Origin: Algoriphagus faecimaris | GTDB lineage: Bacteria > Bacteroidota > Bacteroidia > Cytophagales > Cyclobacteriaceae | Direction: 5' to 3' | Length of the DNA stretch: 53,315 nt | Assembly: GCF_900101705.1 (NCBI RefSeq) | Contig: NZ_FNAC01000035.1 | Span: 1-53,315 of the forward strand | Shown: piece after piece, positions 50,316 to 53,315 of the stretch | Numbering within the stretch: position 1 is the first letter of the stretch | Layout of the letters: each line of letters starts with the position of its first letter | Position numbers and translations under genes: made by a program | The notes under the pieces: model-generated | Told to the model about the DNA's origin: nothing | The model's database searches: none | The model's input: the letters and a program-made list of their open reading frames with translations, nothing else

Positions 50316-51794
50316 TTAATCTTCATAATTAAGTTCGTAAACCACTATATCTGAGAGATTTTCTGAAAATCTAGCAGTTTTCCAGGGAGAGTTTGGAAAA
50401 AGGGTAGAGGTTAAAACTAGCTCACCATCATTGATGAAAACTTCAATAGAACTCGCATCCAAAAAGATCCGGATGGATTCAGATTCCCAACTCATCGGTG
50501 CTGAGTGGACGGCCGGAAAATCAGGATGAAAATCTACCTGACCTGCTATGCTACGATCCACACTGACCAAACCGTTGGCACGTGTGATCAGTACTTTTTC
50601 ACCCAATTCATTTTCCAATAAAATAGAAAACTCTTCTTCATTTTTAATTTGAGCCTCTAGCTCTACGCCTTCCGAGGGCAAGGTCGTTTGTAATTGGGAT
50701 AGTGGATAAGTTTTTCTTCTCAACTCCTTCATTTCAGCGGCAGGGCTGGATTGTAGGAGTAAAGTCCCATTCACTTCAAATAATGAAAGTTCTCTTGGGA
50801 TTGTCATTGCGGAGCGCCATTTCTCAGTGGGTACCTCTTGAGCATAAAGCCAATTACTCATCCAACCGATAAAGAGGTGTCGATCCTCGACATTGGACCA
50901 AGTGACTCCAGCATAATTATCTGGCCCATAATCCAGCCATCGGATCAGTTGATCATCAGGAGTAAACTTTCCCTCTTCAAAATCTCCAATAAAATATTGA
51001 GTAGCCGATCCTTTTTGGGGTCCTCCTGGGTTGATGCTGACCAGAAGTACCCATTTTTGGGATCCGTCCGGGGCGGTCATCGGAATCAAATCCGGGCATT
51101 CCCAAACGCCTCCATGAGCTCCTTGATTTTGACCAAATTCGCTTTCCATCTTCCAATCCAGTAGATTCTCCGAACTGAAAAATTGGATTCTGTCCATCAC
51201 GGCTAAGGTCATAAGCCAACCCGGATTCCCGTTTTCTAATGTCCATGGCATTACTTTTGGATCCCTAAAGTCTTTTATTCCTTGGTTGGGCAGTACAGGA
51301 TTATTCTGATACTTATCCCAAGAGATACCTTGGTCTATAGAGTAAGCGATGGCTTGGTATTGATAGTCAGTTGCCCCGGATTGCTCGGCCTCCATATCGT
51401 GATACGTGTAGATAGCCACAAGGGGAGGGTTTTCTATACTTCCTAAACCTGAGCTATTTTCCCGATCAAAAACAGCACTCCCTGAAAAAATGTAGCCCAA
51501 AGAGTCAGGGTAAATTGCAATAGGTTTTCGGTCCCATGAAACTAAATCTGAGGAGATGGCATGCCCCCAGTGCATCGGTCCCCAAACTGTGGAATCTGGG
51601 TAGTATTGATAGAAAAGATGGTATACGCCTTCATGAAAAACCATGCCATTGGGATCATTCATCCATCCAAAATCTGGGGTGAAATGGTAAATAGGACGGT
51701 ATTTTTCCGTTTCGGCAGACTTAAACTCGATTTCAATGGCCTCCTTACAGGAGAAACTACCTATGAAAAGAATGAGGAAGAAATAATTTTTCAT
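50316..51794 (-). CDS. GH32 family fructan hydrolase (levanase/invertase-like) lipoprotein
   Basis: The 492-residue protein has a lipoprotein signal (LILFIGSFSC), placing it on the envelope. The five-bladed propeller shows the GH32 residues: WMNDPNG with nucleophile D47, the RDP motif with D178 in DFRDPKVMPW, and the acid/base E232 in VWECPDLIP. A C-terminal beta-sandwich (FINDGELVLTSTLFP) completes it. It would hydrolyse levan, inulin or sucrose-type fructosides. No SusC/SusD pair, fructokinase or regulator is adjacent, so it stands outside a classical utilisation locus. The start is at ATG 51794, since upstream codons lie inside a promoter box. Confidence 0.92.
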   Translation of the reverse strand: MKNYFFLILFIGSFSCKEAIEIEFKSAETEKYRPIYHFTPDFGWMNDPNGMVFHEGVYHLFYQYYPDSTVWGPMHWGHAISSDLVSWDRKPIAIYPDSLGYIFSGSAVFDRENSSGLGSIENPPLVAIYTYHDMEAEQSGATDYQYQAIAYSIDQGISWDKYQNNPVLPNQGIKDFRDPKVMPWTLENGNPGWLMTLAVMDRIQFFSSENLLDWKMESEFGQNQGAHGGVWECPDLIPMTAPDGSQKWVLLVSINPGGPQKGSATQYFIGDFEEGKFTPDDQLIRWLDYGPDNYAGVTWSNVEDRHLFIGWMSNWLYAQEVPTEKWRSAMTIPRELSLFEVNGTLLLQSSPAAEMKELRRKTYPLSQLQTTLPSEGVELEAQIKNEEEFSILLENELGEKVLITRANGLVSVDRSIAGQVDFHPDFPAVHSAPMSWESESIRIFLDASSIEVFINDGELVLTSTLFPNSPWKTARFSENLSDIVVYELNYED

Positions 51795-51821
51795 AAAAGA
51801 GAAGTCGTTTTTTTCTTTAGA

Positions 51822-51829
51822 CAAAAGTA
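51822..51829 (-). promoter_or_regulatory. -7 element for the GH32 gene
   Basis: TACTTTTG on the minus strand matches the -7 consensus exactly, 28 bases before ATG 51794. No -33 TTG stands at the right distance. Confidence 0.4.
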
Positions 51830-51984
51830 AGGTTTTGGAATTGAATCTACTTCACACACTATGCATGAAGATGGATATTTGAGAGAGCGGAAATTTTAGA
51901 AATTAAAAGGCTATTTGTAGTTTTAGAGAATTGTTTATGTTTTTGTATAAATCAATAAGACAGTTCTCAACTAAGCTACATTAA

Positions 51985-52845
51985 ATGAAAGGAATTATTT
52001 TGGCCGGAGGTTCCGGTACTCGACTGTATCCGCTGACCATTGCCGTGAGTAAGCAATTAATGCCTGTCTATGACAAGCCAATGATTTATTATCCGCTATC
52101 CGTTTTGATGATGGCAGGCATAAAAGAGATTTTGATCATCACCACGCCTGAGGATTCAGAGGCTTTTCAGAGGTTGTTGGGAGATGGTTCGCAGGTAGGG
52201 TGTCATTTCGAATATGCCGTACAGCCTTCTCCGGATGGTTTGGCTCAAGCCTTTATAATCGGAGAAAAGTTTATCGGAGACGATAAGGTCGCACTTATCT
52301 TGGGAGATAATATCTTTTATGGGTCAGGATTACATAAGACCCTTCGAGAGCATACCGACCCTACCGGAGGTGTAGTTTTTGCCTATCATGTCAATGATCC
52401 CGAGCGATATGGAGTAGTAGAGTTTGACGAAAATCAGAAAGCTATCAGCATAGAGGAAAAACCTACCGACCCAAAATCTAATTTTGCTGTTCCTGGATTA
52501 TATTTTTATGATAATAGGGTGGTGGATATAGCCAAGCAAATCAAACCTAGTCCCCGGGGAGAGCTCGAAATTACAGATATCAACAATGCTTATCTAAAAC
52601 TCGAGGAACTACAAGTGGCTATTCTCAATAGAGGTACCGCTTGGCTAGATACGGGTACTCATCAATCCTTGCTCCAAGCCGCCCAATTTGTAGAGGTCAT
52701 CGAAGAGCGCCAAGGATTAAAAATCGGATGTATAGAAGAGATCGCCTACAGAAATGGATTTATTGATAAATCAGAGCTGCTCAAAGCTGCGGAGAAACTG
52801 GGTAAAAGTGGTTATGGAACCTATCTTAAACGATTGATTTCTTGA
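51985..52845 (+). CDS. rmlA: Glucose-1-phosphate thymidylyltransferase
   Basis: RmlA makes dTDP-glucose from dTTP and glucose-1-phosphate, the first step to dTDP-L-rhamnose and other deoxysugars for surface polysaccharides. The 286 residues begin [20 protein letters not shown], with the nucleotide-binding G-G-S-G-T-R-L loop, then [32 protein letters not shown], and the [20 protein letters not shown] segment. Length is standard. No rmlBCD follows; an insertion element lies next downstream. Confidence 0.95.
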   Translation: MKGIILAGGSGTRLYPLTIAVSKQLMPVYDKPMIYYPLSVLMMAGIKEILIITTPEDSEAFQRLLGDGSQVGCHFEYAVQPSPDGLAQAFIIGEKFIGDDKVALILGDNIFYGSGLHKTLREHTDPTGGVVFAYHVNDPERYGVVEFDENQKAISIEEKPTDPKSNFAVPGLYFYDNRVVDIAKQIKPSPRGELEITDINNAYLKLEELQVAILNRGTAWLDTGTHQSLLQAAQFVEVIEERQGLKIGCIEEIAYRNGFIDKSELLKAAEKLGKSGYGTYLKRLIS

Positions 52846-52924
52846 TAACTATAGTTCTTAGATTAAAGTATACTTAAATCAGCAATGACATCTGTATCCA
52901 AAACTTCTTAATGTTCACTTAGAA

Positions 52925-52945
52925 TTGGTTCGACTTCGCTCACCA
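52925..52945. repeat. Dispersed intergenic repeat, copy 2
   Basis: It is identical over 21 bases to 39762-39782, including the core GGTTCGACTTCGCTCACC. It lies between rmlA and the terminal insertion element. Both copies are followed within four bases by TCGAC. Confidence 0.75.
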
Positions 52946-53024
52946 TTCGACTTAACTCATCAACAGTCGCTCATAGGCCATTTGTCTCATTTTGTAGGAA
53001 AATCGCATTAAAGAAATAAAAAAA

Positions 53025-53315
53025 GAGGCTGTCTCAAAACTGGTTAAAAAGTTTAAGGCAGCCTTTTTTAGAGTGTAGAGGCCGATTTACTGATTTTCGG
53101 CCTTTATTTTTTTGACCTCTGTTCAACTTCGGGTTTCGGTGTTGATTTTTGGTAAAGGAGTTACTATGCAGTATTTCCACGGCTTAATGGACAAAAACCG
53201 GGCTTTAAAATGGCTCATCGGACCATCTTGGCCAAGTTGTGTGCGATGACCAGCAGACCAGTTTCGATAGCTACTTTTTCCTTACCTCTGAGCATGAATC
53301 TGCCTCTGCCTTTGT
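53025..53315 (-). mobile_element. IS1182-type insertion sequence, one end only
   Basis: GAGGCTGTCTCAAAA at 53025-53039 resembles the terminal inverted repeat of IS1182/IS5-like elements in Bacteroidetes. Inside follow two hairpins: AGGCTG (53026-53031) with CAGCCT (53059-53064) plus T-run, and AGGCCGA (53079-53085) with TCGGCCT (53097-53103) plus T-run. They would block read-through. The transposase end follows at 53215. The other end is outside the window. Confidence 0.65.
53215..53315 (-). CDS. IS1182-family transposase, C-terminal fragment at the window edge
   Basis: On the minus strand 33 codons are visible, ending in TGA at 53217-53215. The peptide includes GRFMLRGKEKVAIETGLLVI and ends AHNLAKMVR. 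The pattern R-F-x-L-R-G-x-E-K-V and A-H-N-L-x-K-M is typical of the end of DDE transposases of IS1182 type. The gene continues beyond the window, so its integrity cannot be judged. Confidence 0.8.
   Translation of the reverse strand, partial: KGRGRFMLRGKEKVAIETGLLVIAHNLAKMVR

Noticed and set aside
1..53315. CRISPR array, tRNA or rRNA gene
   Set aside because: No regularly spaced repeat, CCA-ended cloverleaf or rRNA-like stretch was found by eye; a covariance search would be decisive.

Overview
The window looks like chromosomal DNA of a marine or aquatic Bacteroidetes, most likely a Cytophagales/Cyclobacteriaceae relative close to Algoriphagus. The reasons are AT-rich intergenic DNA, scarce Shine-Dalgarno sites, several promoter boxes of the Bacteroidetes type (TTG/TTTG, about 20 bp, TAnnTTTG), and a gene set typical of the group: a small histone H1-like protein, a serine-palmitoyltransferase-like enzyme, a bifunctional nuclease next to a CNT nucleoside transporter, many lipoproteins, and an Mpl-type ligase. 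The genus is inferred from gene content; no rRNA or tRNA gene was found.

Layout. Positions 1-324 are the end of an IS1595/ISXO2-type transposase, and 53025-53315 is the end of an IS1182-type element, so insertion sequences flank the window. Between them: an M1 peptidase, a histone-like protein and a serine palmitoyltransferase-like enzyme (0.5-4 kb); an accC-DUF1015-maf operon (4.2-7.5 kb); a leftward group with a response regulator, a CDF metal transporter, a kinase-fold protein, DUF3817, a HolD-like protein, a thioesterase and Pcm (7.5-12.2 kb); riboflavin synthase, a formylglycine-generating-enzyme-like lipoprotein and ferritin (12.3-14.7 kb); a DinB-PhzF-K+ channel operon and an S10 peptidase (15-18.6 kb); GluQ, two exported hypotheticals, DUF4442, an M48 peptidase, a DEDDh exonuclease and Mpl (18.7-24.7 kb); a membrane protein, DnaB and an MDR reductase (24.9-28.2 kb); EtfBA, a bifunctional nuclease and a CNT transporter (29.5-33.3 kb); an M28 peptidase, TruC, MnmA and a MATE pump (33.3-38.5 kb).

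From 38.5 to 46.2 kb eight genes run leftward. Their first three form the most interesting unit: an outer-membrane TPR/beta-barrel protein, a cellulose-synthase-like GT2 and an inner-membrane-anchored GH26-type hydrolase. I infer a complete synthase-dependent exopolysaccharide export system that differs from the classical Bcs, Pga and Alg systems. Downstream are a degenerate acyl-carrier-protein-like protein, a CAP-domain protein, a lipoprotein and a metallo-beta-lactamase-fold hydrolase.

From 46.3 to 49.2 kb a leftward operon encodes a ferredoxin/CDGSH iron-sulfur protein, a KefF-like flavoprotein and a Kef-type K+/H+ antiporter, probably an electrophile or redox stress module. Two small hypotheticals, a GH32 fructan hydrolase lipoprotein and rmlA follow before the terminal insertion element. 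Many starts were moved inward from the longest open frame, because the 5' extensions begin with TTG or GTG, overlap neighbours, or cross promoter boxes.
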